DNA of 64,000 nt, taken from positions 55,651,865-55,715,864 of the forward strand of contig NC_092874.1 of NCBI RefSeq assembly GCF_028372415.1, read 5' to 3'. The translations under genes and the position numbers were made by a program. Below are positions 11,447-21,848 of the stretch, one piece after another (the stretch's first letter is position 1; each line of letters starts with the position of its first letter). Source of the DNA: Notamacropus eugenii. Its lineage: Eukaryota; Chordata; Mammalia; Diprotodontia; Macropodidae. Under the pieces are notes generated by a model. The model did no database searches. It saw only the letters and a program-made list of their open reading frames with translations, and had not been told where the DNA came from.

Positions 11447-11592
11447 CTGGAACAGAAATCTCCCTCGCTCCAATATTCCGTGGCATCTGGGTGCAGAATT
11501 CACCGTGAGTTACTTCCCTGTAGCCGTTCTATGGGTTGTGGGTTTGGAGCTATGTGTATGTGCGTCTTTCTCCTCTGCCATCTTCGAGCTGG

Positions 11593-11925
11593 GAGATTTA
11601 AAAAAAAAAATCATCACTGCCTCCAAAAAATTTATGTTCTGTAGAGTGTCAGCATATACCAAGAAAATATAAAATATGTTCTGATTGAATGAATAAAAAA
11701 GATTAAGTATTTTCTATGTGGAAAATACTGTGCTAAACCCTGGGGCTACAAATAGAAAAGGAAGGCAGCCCCTGCCCTCAGGGAGCTCAGTTCTGCTAGG
11801 GCAGGCCTGCACAACCTGCAGCCCAGTATTTTCTCTACATGCAAAGGCTATTTTCCACTACATATTTTTTGGGCCGTCAAAATCCTTTGGCAGACCATAG
11901 GTGTAGACCTGTAGTAGGAAGAAAC
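11593..11925 (-). mobile_element. L2-type fragments and a possible hAT-like fragment
   Basis: 11605-11670 continues the L2 end broken by the HAL1 insertion. 11690-11800 is a second antisense L2-type end ('actgtgctaaaccctgggg', 'cccctgccctcagggagct'). 11800-11905 ('cctgcacaacctgcagccc', 'gggccgtcaaaat') resembles hAT-like non-autonomous elements. Assignment of the last part is weak. Confidence 0.45.
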
Positions 11926-11939
11926 AACACAGAGACGAA

Positions 11940-12183
11940 CTGTTATTCAATCACATTCTATTCTTTATGATCCCATTTGGGGTTTTCTTGGCAAAGATAT
12001 TGGAGTGGTTTGCCATTTTTTCCTCCAGTTCATTTTACAGATGAGGAAACTGAGGCAAACAGGGTTAAATGACTGGCCCAAGGTTACACAGTTACTAAGT
12101 ATCTGAGGCCACATTTGAACTCAGGAAAGTGAATCTTCCTGACTCCAGGGCCAACACTCTATCCACTGCACCACCTGACTGCC
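11940..12183 (-). mobile_element. CORE-SINE (MAR1/MIR-type), antisense
   Basis: Reverse CORE-SINE with 'gatcccatttggggttttc', 'gaggaaactgaggcaaac' and 'actctatccactgcaccac'. Nearly full length and little diverged compared with MIR-type copies. Confidence 0.85.
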
Positions 12184-13251
12184 TCACAGAGAATAAGAAG
12201 AATAATGTATAAATAGAAGGTAATTTCATTTGAGAGGGGAATTAAACCTAAATTTCAAATCTAGTTTTTGCTAATAAGGGTAGTCTGCCAAGGAAAATGA
12301 TACAAAAAAAAGGGTCTTTGTGAATCTATTCCTTTAGGAAATGTAACATCAAATATGTTTACTTCCTCATACAGCATTAAAAGAGAGGCATTAGAGAGGG
12401 CATCAGGTATCAGTATGGTAATTCTTTCCATTTGATCTCGGTGCTTAGTTACTCCCAGTAGCCCAGTAATTTCTTTCCATTGAAGCTCTCTAATGTCCAA
12501 TTACTGATTAATGAGCCTTATTTTGCCCAGAAGTAATGTAATAGTTAATATACCTGAATGCCCCAGCAGAAAGAAATAATGTCAGAGGAAAGCTGGGCAG
12601 GGGATCTCTTGTTCATTTCAGTATTCTGATCAGTACAGCACAGTTCATTCTGGAGAATGGGTGTTAAATAGATGTTTGGTGAAGGAATGCATGGCTAAAT
12701 AAGTGTCTCCGTCTCTCACTGACTGCCTCTATGTCCTTGGACAAGTCTTTTAACCCCTCAGAGCCTCAGTTTCATCACCTATAAAGTTAGAGGGTTGGAC
12801 AAGATGTCCTCTAAGCAGGCATCTGATATTACATGTTTAACAAGCAACTCCCAGTGTGTGTGTGAATACATGAAATTTTAAAATTTAATCTGTGTTGCTA
12901 ACATTTTCTCCATCAATTTCATGTCTAGACAATCACTTAAGCCGCAATGTCATTATCATTGTTCATCAGTTTGAGAATAGAAAAGCAATGGAATTGCTTA
13001 GAAGTAGAAGGGCGAAGACCAGAAGGGGAACACATCTCAGAAAAGCAGCTTTGTGTAGTACAGATTACTTCTGAAGGGATCACAGGAAGACATCAAAGCC
13101 TCCATTGCAGAGTTGTGAGCTGTGCAGATACAGGTCTTTGTCACTCATGTACCTCTGCCAGGTTTTCTTCCATAGACACTGCATAGATTAGAGCAAAGCA
13201 TGATCCAGGTTCTTGGGTGTATTAGGTGTTTCGATTATTACTGCATTTCCT
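12184..13251. other. No gene seen; one sense MIR-type SINE at 12700-12825
   Basis: 12700-12825 carries the sense CORE words 'ggacaagtcttttaaccc' and 'gagcctcagtttcatcacc'. The rest is unique-looking AT-rich sequence. Frames at 12261-12500 and 12892-13186 match no family I know. Confidence 0.5.
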
Positions 13252-13402
13252 TATTGAGTAACCACAGTGATGGGACCCAGATGGCTTGGGAGAAAAAGTG
13301 AGGTTGGTGACCTAGCCTTGCCCTCTCTCACATAAAATCAAAGTCAGCTGCAAGTCATTCATCATCTTGATGTCATGGTTCTCTTTGAGAAGGAAGGACA
13401 AA
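13252..13402 (+). mobile_element. RTE-associated SINE, sense
   Basis: 'gggacccagatggct', then 'gaggttggtgacct', 'aaatcaaagtcagctgcaag' and the tail 'gatgtcatggttctctttga' with 'ggaaggacaaacaac'. A second sense copy starts at 13680. The tail is shared with the RTE-like LINE ends at 16885 and 62885. Confidence 0.7.
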
Positions 13403-13424
13403 CAACCTGTGAGTGAGCAGCAGT

Positions 13425-13480
13425 TCCTCTCCCCTCCTCTTCTGTACTCTCCTCTCCTCTCTTTTCCTCTCCTCTCCTCT
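13425..13480 (+). repeat. (TCCTC)n-like pyrimidine microsatellite
   Basis: Repeated 'ctcctct' units just downstream of the RTE-associated SINE. The open frame starting at 13413 is produced by this low-complexity stretch. Confidence 0.8.
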
Positions 13481-13679
13481 GGTGTTCTGTCCAGGAGAAG
13501 GTAAACTTGTGGCCAAAAGCTGCCTTTTCTTCCTTTGGGTTTACTGGCTACATTTCTTGCTCAAAGATCAAGCCTTAAACCCAATTCACTCTGGAGCTCA
13601 TGGACTGGACAAGTCCCCACCCACCTAGACAGAGTGAATGTAATAACTAAATGGTAATTGTTTCTCTTTTACCCAGGAA

Positions 13680-14022
13680 CCCTGAGGATCTTCCCCTGCC
13701 AGTTAGATTTTTTTTTTTAATTCAAGGATCCATCCCTTCAGTAATTTAAAGAAGCCTATTCATTGAATGGGTGTATCTCACTCAAAGTGAGAATGTGATA
13801 AGACCTTAGCCTGAAAGGGCCAGGGTCTCACATTGCATCCTTGGCCATCTCCAGTTGCCCTGATGAATATCAGGCCACTGGACCCAGATGGCTCAGGAGA
13901 AGAAAGTGAAGTTGGTGACCTTGCACTGTTCTCCCTCACTCAAATCAAACCCAACAGCAACTCATGTCATCAGCTTGATGTCATGGTCCTCTTTGAGAAT
14001 GAAGGACAAATACAAGAACCAC
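13680..14022 (+). mobile_element. RTE-associated SINE, longer sense copy
   Basis: Longer copy of the same family: an upstream block ('cattgaatgggtgtatctca', 'gtgagaatgtgataagacct'), then 'ccactggacccagatggct', 'gaagttggtgaccttgcac' and the tail 'tcatggtcctctttgagaat' with 'gaaggacaaatac'. Confidence 0.7.
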
Positions 14023-14592
14023 AGTGTTATAATTATTCTCATTTTTATAGTTATAGTTATATAACTATATATAGTTAACTAAATATTTCATATTTAATGG
14101 CTAATGGTGATGACTGATTTTGTGTAAATAGAAAGCATACTAGTGGGGGATTAGGAGCTATAGGGATAAGTGGTGTCAATATTTACCCTCTCCCACAACA
14201 AGTTTAACCATAGGACCCTGAGAAACTTTGAGTTGTAACACTGTTGTGTTGTTGTGATCCCTTTGTGGAAAACCCACCCCTGTCCTTGCGGAGATAAGTT
14301 GGGGGGAGTAAGTCAGCACAGAGAGAAAAAGTGGGGACCATATCCCATTAGGTCCTTGCAATAACCATATGTGGTAGGTATTGCAGGTAATATGAATTAA
14401 TCACTGTAGAAATTTATTTTACTATTATTTTATTGACAAATATATGAACTTTCCTGAGCAGAATTATTATCATTTAGATTTTATTCATGCGATTCTATAT
14501 TAAAATGGTTATTGAGTGAATGAATGGTGAAAGTCTTTATTATAATAGTATATATAATGCTAGTATATATTGGTCTGTCTCTCAATTTCCAG
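14023..14592 (+). other. OLAH intron (3' part); no other gene seen
   Basis: AT-rich sequence with a TATA-rich patch at 14040-14075. It ends in the acceptor 'ctcaatttccag' in front of the first OLAH exon found. The upstream OLAH exons, expected to code about 55 residues with the 'CFPWxGGGS' motif, were not found between 1 and this point. Confidence 0.5.
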
Positions 14593-14731
14593 TTTCCTCT
14601 ATAAGGCTTCCTGGAAGAGAAAGTCGATCTAATGAGCCATTTGCAAAAACCATGGATCGTATAGTTGCTGAAATTTCTAATGCTTTACTGCCAATACTCC
14701 AGGATACTCCTTTCGCATTTTTTGGTCACAG
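14593..14731 (+). CDS. OLAH: OLAH exon: oleoyl-ACP hydrolase (thioesterase II), nucleophile-elbow exon
   Basis: OLAH is the free-standing alpha/beta-hydrolase that cuts medium-chain acyl groups from the acyl carrier domain of cytosolic fatty acid synthase, as in mammary gland. The exon is bounded by an acceptor ending 'tttccag' and a donor 'gtaaaa'. After two bases completing a split codon it reads SSIRLPGRESRSNEPFAK, then ILQDTPFAFFGH and the first two bases (AG) of the next codon. 'LPGRESR' and 'FAFFGH' match human OLAH as I remember it. The next exon supplies the third base of the catalytic serine codon (AG|C) and Met-Gly, giving GHSMG. About 46 residues here follow roughly 55 missing N-terminal residues, which would place the serine near 101 as in human. 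No stop or frameshift is seen. Confidence 0.9.
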
Positions 14732-16124
14732 GTAAAAAAAGGAAAGAAAAAATAGCTCTTTGTGGCATCAGGAGTTTTGGACTATAGGACCAATGGGGAC
14801 CAAAGAATGTGGCATGCTCTGTACCCTGTAGGGATCATAGATATAGAGCTGGGAAGAACTTCAGAGACTATTCAGTCTATCTTCTCACTCACAGAAGAGG
14901 CCCAGAGAGGTCAAATGAATCACCCAAAGTCACGAAGATAATGTCACAGGTGGAATTGGTACTTAGGTCTCTTGAGTAGGGCCAGTGTTCTTTCCATTGT
15001 ACCAAATTGCCCCCTCATCTGGATACCTGGAAGGTAAGGGTCCAGAAATCCTAATTGCATTCTCTGATACCATGTTTTTATCTAACTATTCACTTCTCAA
15101 ATTTTCCTTTCACCTCTGAAGCCCTTGACTTAACTGCGCAGTAGTGATTACCACTGATGCTTCTAAGGTCTTCAGTTGCCTATCCAAGATTTTATAATCT
15201 GAACCAGAGCTCTTTAGAACTCTTTTGGCAGTTGTTTAAATATGTTATTTGGAGGGAGGTGTAAATAAAATATTATATTAAAAAAAAAGAATCATTTTGG
15301 TAGTAACATTTATGCCCAGGTAAAATAAGATAAACACATAGAGGGATGTTCTGATTTAATAATTTTTGGCTCAGATACATGCCCCCAAAAGACAACAGAC
15401 TTTCCTGTTGTTTTCAAGGAGACCAATGCTTGTCTCACTACTTCATCAGCTTGGACACACTAGCTACCAGTATTGTTTCTTGTTCCTTGGACTCTTACTG
15501 GATAATCTTTCACTTGACATCAAATCACATCACTATTCCCTAGTGCAGTTACTTGCTGTTCAAGTCATATCACTCCATTCTCTTTGGGAAGAACCTCATA
15601 TTTGTTTGATTTCTTCTCTTCGTCCTCTGTGGGTCATGCTTTCATCCTCTAATCTCAATTACATAAAGAAAAACTCCTCTATACTTTTGCAGATTCCTTT
15701 TCTCTTCTTTCTCTCCAGATGGAATTCGATCCTTTTTTAAAGAAACAATTCATTTTTCTTATTCTTGCTCCTGAAGACTGAAGAAGTGTTCCTGAAGTCT
15801 CTTTACCTTCACTTCTAGGAGGAAGACCAGCCTGCACTCTCAGTATATATAGAAATCGTTTAGACTCAGCAAAAATATACATTTTTTGCTTATCAATGCA
15901 AACTTCTCCCTGACCTCTATACTTACTGGAGACAAGATTCTCAGATTTCATTGTTCTTGCCAGTAGCTCCCATGAAAATTTCTACAGAAACTGCTTTGAA
16001 GGGAGGGAGTGTGGCAACTCCTGACTTGTCTTTCATCTGGCTTTTTAACACCTCTTTAGCACGTCTATTACTGCACTCATCTTTTCTTCTCTTACCTTAG
16101 CAGTACATATTGATGGGATGTACA

Positions 16125-16885
16125 TATTGATAAGGAGGTTGGCACATGCATTGCCAGAGCTAACTCAGTGTTTGGGAGGCTCCAAAGGAAAGTGTAGGAG
16201 AGAAGAGATATTAAACTGACTACCAAGCTCAAGATGTACAGAGCCATTATACTGGTCTCATTGTTGTACATCTGTGAAACCTGTATGGTATACCAGTGCC
16301 ATCCCAGGAACCTGAATCACTTCCATTTGAGTTATCTTCAGAAGATTCTGAAGACCACCTGGCAGGATAAGATACCAGATACTGAAGTTCTTTCTTGAAC
16401 TAAACTGCCAAGCATTCAAATTCTGCTTCAGAGAGCACAGCTCCAATGGGCTGGCCATATTGTTCAAATGCCAAACATACACTGGCCTAAAAGATTGTTT
16501 TATGGAGAACTCACACAGGACAAGAGCTCCCATGGGGTCAGAAGAAGTGATACAAGGACTCTCTCAAGGTCTCTCTTAAGAAGTTTGGAATTGGTTGTGT
16601 GACATGAGAGACACTGGAACAGGACTGCTCAGCATGGCATGCCCACCTCAGAAAGGATGCTGTACTGTATGAGCAAAGTAGAATTGTAGTAGCTCAAAAG
16701 AAATGTGAGATGTGCAAATTTAGAGAATCCACCCCAAATGTTCACATGTATTATTTGTGCCCAACCTGTGGTAGAGCATTCCAAGCTCATATTATGCTTG
16801 ATCAGCCACAATAGGACACACTGTAACTTGACTCTAACATAGTGGTGCCATTTTGGTCCTTTTCGAGAACAAAGGACGACAACCA
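16125..16885 (+). mobile_element. RTE-like LINE, 3' end with zinc-finger-like C-terminus
   Basis: Degraded coding sequence on the plus strand reads 'MYRAIILVSLLYICET', 'TWQDKIPDTEVLS', 'LPSIQILLQRAQLQWAGHIV', 'FYGELTQDKSSHG', the characteristic end of a non-LTR reverse transcriptase ORF. It is followed by a Cys/His-rich remnant and the tail 'gaacaaaggacgacaacc'. The element ends in an (ACCA)n run. There are several stops and frame breaks, and the 5' part is missing. A second 3' fragment is at 62563. Confidence 0.75.
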
Positions 16886-16911
16886 ACCAACCAACCAACC
16901 AACCAACCAAT
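16882..16911 (+). repeat. (ACCA)n tail of the RTE-like LINE
   Basis: Six to seven 'acca' units directly follow the conserved tail 'ggacgacaacc'. This fits a retrotransposon that ends in short tandem repeats instead of poly(A). Confidence 0.85.
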
Positions 16912-19428
16912 CTTGCCTTACCAACGTGTCTCCATTTCCTGATCTTACCAACTACCTTCTCTTTTTCCTGGTGTCTTTCTTCTTTTTTCTCTTAGGTCCT
17001 TCAGCTTGAGACCTTCTCCTTTTCCTTCATCTTTTTCTCCTTCAAACTTTGAGCCTTCTCAAATTGCCCTCTCCACATTCACTCACTGGCCTTCTCATTT
17101 TCAAAGCCTTCTAAATAACCTTCACATTTCCTTGTCTTTCTTCAGTTCAAGCCCTCCTCTAAAGTTATGGAAGATGCACGTCAATACAAAGACATTAGGA
17201 ATCTTAAATCCAAAGCCTATAGAGAGCAACATTTATCTCTGGGCATTGTACAATTGATACTTGTTGCTCTGAGGAACATACATGCTATTTGCTGGATACA
17301 CTCCTTCAGCAATATTAGGTGAAACAGATACTCAAATAGTCAAGATTGATACTATCTGACCTCTTTAAAAATTTCCCTGTCTCAACAGCCTAGCCTCATA
17401 CAGGAAACTGGTCACCCAGTGAGATGATGGAGAATTAAATGATAAAAGTCCAATGTTCCACTTGTTCTTAATACAATTGTTAATAAATCTTGGGTTCAAC
17501 CTTTGTACTTTAGTAGAGGATCAAAGTGATTTCATCAACTTGAGATCTGCTAAATTCTTTTTAAAAGACTATTTTCATTATAACCTTAACAATTTAGATA
17601 AATATCAACAAAGAGTAAGATTTGAAGAGATAATAATAAAATCTGAACTTTTTCATTGTGACCAAAGAAACCACATAAACTTTAATAAATAATAACATTA
17701 GTTTTATTTGCCACATTTCTCCTTCTGAACTCTTAAAGTTTTGCAACTTTTTTTGTGTGTGCATAGTGTAGTATGTGCTCAGGTTTTCTCATTCTACATT
17801 CTGCTTAATCACAAAGGGAGATTTGAGTGCCAGTCATCACATAATGACTCACTCTTCCCATTAGATTCTTTCTGCTTTCAGCTTCTGCTTTCTGCTTCCT
17901 TGTTTCTGAGTTAGTATCACAAGACAGTCTTCAGGGCTGATGCACAATTTCAATGGCTGGTCATAGTGCCAAATTCTTTCTCTGTGTGCATCTCCTTGCT
18001 GGCCTTGGTTTTGTAGAGGGCAGTACTCTCTAGACAGAGAACAAGGAATCAGGTATATCTTTGTGGGAAAAACTTGTTGAGAGACCATTTTCTTTCCATG
18101 TCCTTCTATCCCTCTTTTTGACAATATATTTTCCCACAGTCCTTCATATTGTTTTTCATCCTGCTGTTTCTTAGCAGGCCCCCATGCTTCTCCCTTTACC
18201 TGACTTTTTACTCCTATCCAGATTCAGCTATCTTGTATGCTAGCCCTGTGGTGGCTCAAACCAATCAATTATGCTGCACCATTACTTAGCTGATCAAACA
18301 ATGGTTTGGCTCAATTAAAATTCAGCCAGACTCAGATAATAACTCAGCAGTTTACAAAGTGCTGTCTTCACACCAGTCTTGTTAGGTAGGTGAGGCAGGT
18401 GGACCAGCACCTTAGAGATCCATACAGGCAATCATAAGATTTAAATCTAGAGGGGACCTTAGTGACCATCTGCCCTAATATCCCCATTTTACAGATGAGG
18501 AAGCTGAGATCAGAGAGAGAAAGTGACTTTCCTTAAGTACCACAGATAACTAGTGAGAGATAGAAGTAAAGTGATAGTTTCCTGTCTTCCATTTTAGTAC
18601 AGCCAATCACTTGTCGGGATTGTTAGATCAAAAATTTCTTTCATGTATGGGTCAGTCTAGATGGCTGCCAAGGTCCCTCCCCTCTAAAATTCTGTGATTT
18701 TATGACTCTTATCCCTATGCATATACCAAATCAGGTATAACCAAGCTATTTGATAATAATTTTACCATAATGACTTGAAAGTATTCGACAAGTATTGGTC
18801 TATTCCTTTTCTATCAGGAAAACAGGATACAAGACAACAAATGAATAAGGAATTAGCAGAATTGACTGTCAATTGTGCTGTTATATATTCTTAGAGAAGA
18901 TAAGGAGATTTAAACTGCTTTCTAGAAATTCTAAAAATCTTGCTAATTGCTTGCTGATGTTTCCCCCACTTAACTCTTTTCTCTGCTGCCTTTCACAAAC
19001 ATCACAGATAGTCTTTTTAAGCAAGAAGTAAAATTGTATTATAAAAGTAGCGGTAGAGACAGTGAATGTGGCATAAAGAATAGCTTGCTGTGCTTGCAGT
19101 CAGGAAGACTCCAAGGCACACATCTCCCCTCTGAAATTTACTAGGTATGTGACCTTGGGCAAATCACTCAACCTCTAAATGCCTCAAGCAACTCCCCAGG
19201 ACTTACCTTACATTCACCTGTGGGAGCTCCCACACTGAGACTCTGTTGATGAAATGCCAGATCCTTTGCTTAATCTCCTGTTGAAATAATATAAGCCTAA
19301 TTTCTTCTTCTTATTTCCCTAACTTGGAAAAATCACATTTATGGTACATTAAAGGTATGCTTGTACTAGGTTAACTTGGAATGGATCATCATTCATTTGG
19401 CCAATTTTTCTCTTTTTTCACATTTTAG

Positions 19429-19528
19429 CATGGGGGCACATGTTGCTTTTATGACAGCTCTACACTTAAAAGAAAATTACAAGTTACAACCAGTGCATTT
19501 TTTTGTGTCTAGTTCAACTCCTCCACAT
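19429..19528 (+). CDS. OLAH: OLAH exon: end of catalytic-serine motif and following helix
   Basis: Acceptor 'cattttag', donor 'gtgagt'. The first base C completes the serine codon AG|C begun at 14730-14731. The exon then reads [19 protein letters not shown] and [14 protein letters not shown], matching human 'MGSYIAFRTALGLKENNQ' and 'LHLFLSSATPVH' as I recall them. It ends in phase 0. 'SSSTPPH' lies at the conserved loop after the strand following the nucleophile elbow. No disabling change is seen. Confidence 0.9.
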
Positions 19529-20113
19529 GTGAGTAATGTGACTTATTTTATTGAAGGTTGGGGCAGAAATGGGGGGCAGGGTATGATATTTATACTTTCA
19601 TGACTCTGTAATCTCTTCCATGTGTATACTTTCTTCTCAAAGATCCTGCTTTTAGCTCATCTTCTCTTTCCCATCCTATGTTTTTCTTGACCATCTCCTC
19701 TCCCAATTGCTTCATGGTATATGTACCTACAAAGCAACTCTAAAGATCTTCCCCTAATTCCTTTCGTATTACATGGCTACCAGTGGAATCCTCTGAGCAT
19801 TCATCTCTTTTCCATTCCTTTCACTATGTTATTTGACTGTATTTGTTCGTTTTTATAGAGGGTAGGGATGATGTTGCTGTAGTGATGATGGAAGAGTCAG
19901 TCTCTTGGAGGAGCTAGAATGGAGTGGGATCTGATCCCAGGATAGTCATCTGGGTTTGGCTATTTTTGCAATAATCCTTGCTGAGCTCTGTAATTAAAGA
20001 ATCTCATATACTAAGTGTAATTTAATTTAATTCCTTTTTCCTTAGATAATTAAAGCTCTGAAAATTTAATGTCCTATATGACTTATTATACCAATTTTGT
20101 TCAGTATTTTCAG
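19529..20113 (+). other. OLAH: OLAH intron
   Basis: 585-bp GT-AG intron with donor 'gtgagt' and acceptor 'cagtattttcag'. It is T-rich, with no other feature seen. Confidence 0.75.
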
Positions 20114-20283
20114 CAAATCCACTGTCAGAACGTTCCAAATACGTCCAGTGAATTAGAAGAGTATTTGTTCCATTTTATCAAGAATGTTGGTGGCACTCCC
20201 AAGGAGCTTCTTGAAAACAAAGAACTTTTGGAAATGACTCTCCCTATTTTAAAAGCAGATATTCAAATTTTGATAAATTCCAT
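20114..20283 (+). CDS. OLAH: OLAH exon: lid / helical insert region
   Basis: Starts in phase 0 after 'tattttcag' and ends after two bases of a codon before 'gtaagt'. It reads QIHCQNVPNTSSELEEYLFH, then FIKNVGGTPKELLENKELLE and MTLPILKADIQILINS. The matching human segment contains 'GGTPKHFAEAKEF' and 'PIIRADLNI'. The first residues (human SKAWHRIPKDDELSEEQ) are poorly conserved, so the 5' boundary rests on the AG and the phase. In thioesterases of this type the region forms the helical lid over the acyl pocket. Confidence 0.88.
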
Positions 20284-20295
20284 GTAAGTAAAAGA

Positions 20296-20404
20296 AAAAG
20301 GGAAGGGGGAGAGCAAACAAGGGAGAAGGAGGAGAAGAGAAAGAGAGAGACAGACAGAGAGAGAGGGAGGAAGAGAAAAAGAGAGAGAGACACAGAGAGA
20401 GAGA
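20296..20404 (+). repeat. (GA)n-rich purine tract
   Basis: Interrupted GAGA/GGAGA/GACA repeats starting about 12 bp after the donor of the preceding OLAH exon. Confidence 0.9.
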
Positions 20405-21600
20405 GTTTGTTCTATCAACTAGGTTTAAAAAAACACATGTAAGGTATCCATGGTAGCTTTAGGATGGCCAGATTTCTGCTGACCACATTTTGGACACCAG
20501 ATTCTCACTCTGCTATTATTTCATAGACCTGAACCTAGGAAGAACCACAGAACAAAGAGCCAGCGTTGCTTACCTTAAACTTTGATTGGTAAAATCATCT
20601 CTTCCAAACTCCTCATTTTTACAAATGGTGAAACTGAGGCACAGAGGTTAAGGGACATTCCCAAAGACAGTACCAAATGCAAGGGTAGAACCCAGACCTT
20701 TTGTCTTCCAGTTCAGAGCCTCTTCCCACTACCTTATGCAGCTTTTCCTATTTCCAACCAATTGCCCAAGAGAGAATCAGGAACTCTGATTAATATGTTC
20801 TGTACCTAACCCTTCTAACATGTAGCTACTTCAGTTTCTACCATCTCCCATCATCCTTCAAATGACACAGGGTAAATGAATACAGCAGAGCCAAAAGAAC
20901 AACGTATATACCCATTCCTTTATAAATATAATTATGAAAGCTATATAAATACAAGTAATTTTTAATGTAAGAAAACTTATAAAATTGAACAATATAAGCT
21001 TCTTGAGAGTGAAGATTGCTTCATTTGCTTTTCTGGTGCCTGGCACATAGTAGGTACTTCATTATAAATCACTCTTGTTCCCCTAAAATCTGAGTTTTCA
21101 TCTTGGTATATCTATGAGTCACAATCCTTGACTACACTGAAAGCTTAAATGACTTACTTGCCCAGGTTTACACCACTAATACCTGTCAGAGGCAGACTTG
21201 AACTCAGGTTATCTTGTCTAAGGTTGGTCTTCTAACAGTTACACCACATTGACTCTTTTAACCGAAGGAGACAACCAAAGTGTAGATTGGGTTACCTGTA
21301 CCATCAGTTATAATCACTCATAGGTTGTTTTACTGAACTGGCATCAAGGATTATTTGGCATGAGGGATACACTGGTGAATACCCGGAGTTTTTGTATGAT
21401 ATGTTAAAAATAAAATTTGTCAATAAAAAGAAATTTAAAAATAAATGTAACAAAGTATAGTAGGATATGTCCATTTAATCTGATTACTAGTAGCAAAATT
21501 CTCCACAGCAAGAAAACCTGATTTCATCTCCTTTTTGTGTTTTGTTCACACACGTGCTTTATAGCTTAGTGGCATATCACCATTTATCTATTCTGTAAAA

Positions 21601-21848
21601 TATCTTTAATAAGCATTCTTCATGTTGCATTTTTCTAAATGGGCTGGAGCCCCCCCTTCTCCATGAAGCTTCCTCTGATTAAAATAGGTAGCTCCCAAAA
21701 GATCTTTTGCTATTCTGACTTCCTTATCTTTAATAAGCATTCTTCATGTTGCATTTTTCTAAATGAGCTGGAGCCCCCCCTTCTCCATGAAGCTTCCTCT
21801 GATTAAAATAGGCAGCTCCCAAAAGATCTTTTGCTATTCTGACTTCCT
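21601..21848 (+). repeat. Tandem duplication of a 124-bp unit, ~98% identical
   Basis: The unit starting 'tatctttaataagcattctt' and ending 'gctattctgacttcc' is present at 21601-21724 and 21725-21848. I count two differences by eye (G/A in 'ggctgg'/'agctgg', T/C in 'taggtagc'/'taggcagc'). The unit is not a repeat family I recognise. Confidence 0.92.

Larger units (their letters stand above)
8620..11592 (-). mobile_element. HAL1-type (ORF1-only) LINE, nearly full length, antisense
   Basis: Read on the minus strand, the element has a GC-rich 5' UTR of about 840 bp (11592-10754), an L1-like ORF1 frame (10753-9665), about 1 kb of purine-rich 3' UTR and an A-rich tail near 8620-8640. No ORF2 (endonuclease or reverse transcriptase) lies between ORF1 and the tail, so this is a half-LINE that would need enzymes from another L1. 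It sits in an older antisense L2-type repeat; 'agagattt' beside the tail and 'ggagattt' beyond the 5' end may be the target-site duplication. ORF1 has only two stop codons and no frameshift seen, so it is probably not ancient. HAL1 families are described in mammals, including opossum. Confidence 0.75.
14732..19428 (+). other. OLAH: OLAH intron of 4.7 kb with SINEs and an RTE-like LINE
   Basis: GT-AG intron. Besides the RTE-like LINE (16125-16885) it holds MIR-type SINE remnants: 14820-15010 antisense ('agaggcccagagaggtca'), 18340-18570 antisense ('ttacagatgaggaagctgag') and 19050-19190 sense ('gaccttgggcaaatcactca'). 15020-16120 and 16910-18330 are pyrimidine-rich or AT-rich with no recognisable exon. 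Open frames there (15366-15740, 15679-15951, 17006-17257, 17861-18124) show no family. Confidence 0.6.

Noticed and set aside
10828-11672. GC-rich open frames on both strands, up to 243 codons
   Set aside because: They overlap one another in several frames, lie in the 5' UTR of the HAL1-type LINE, and have no recognisable domain.
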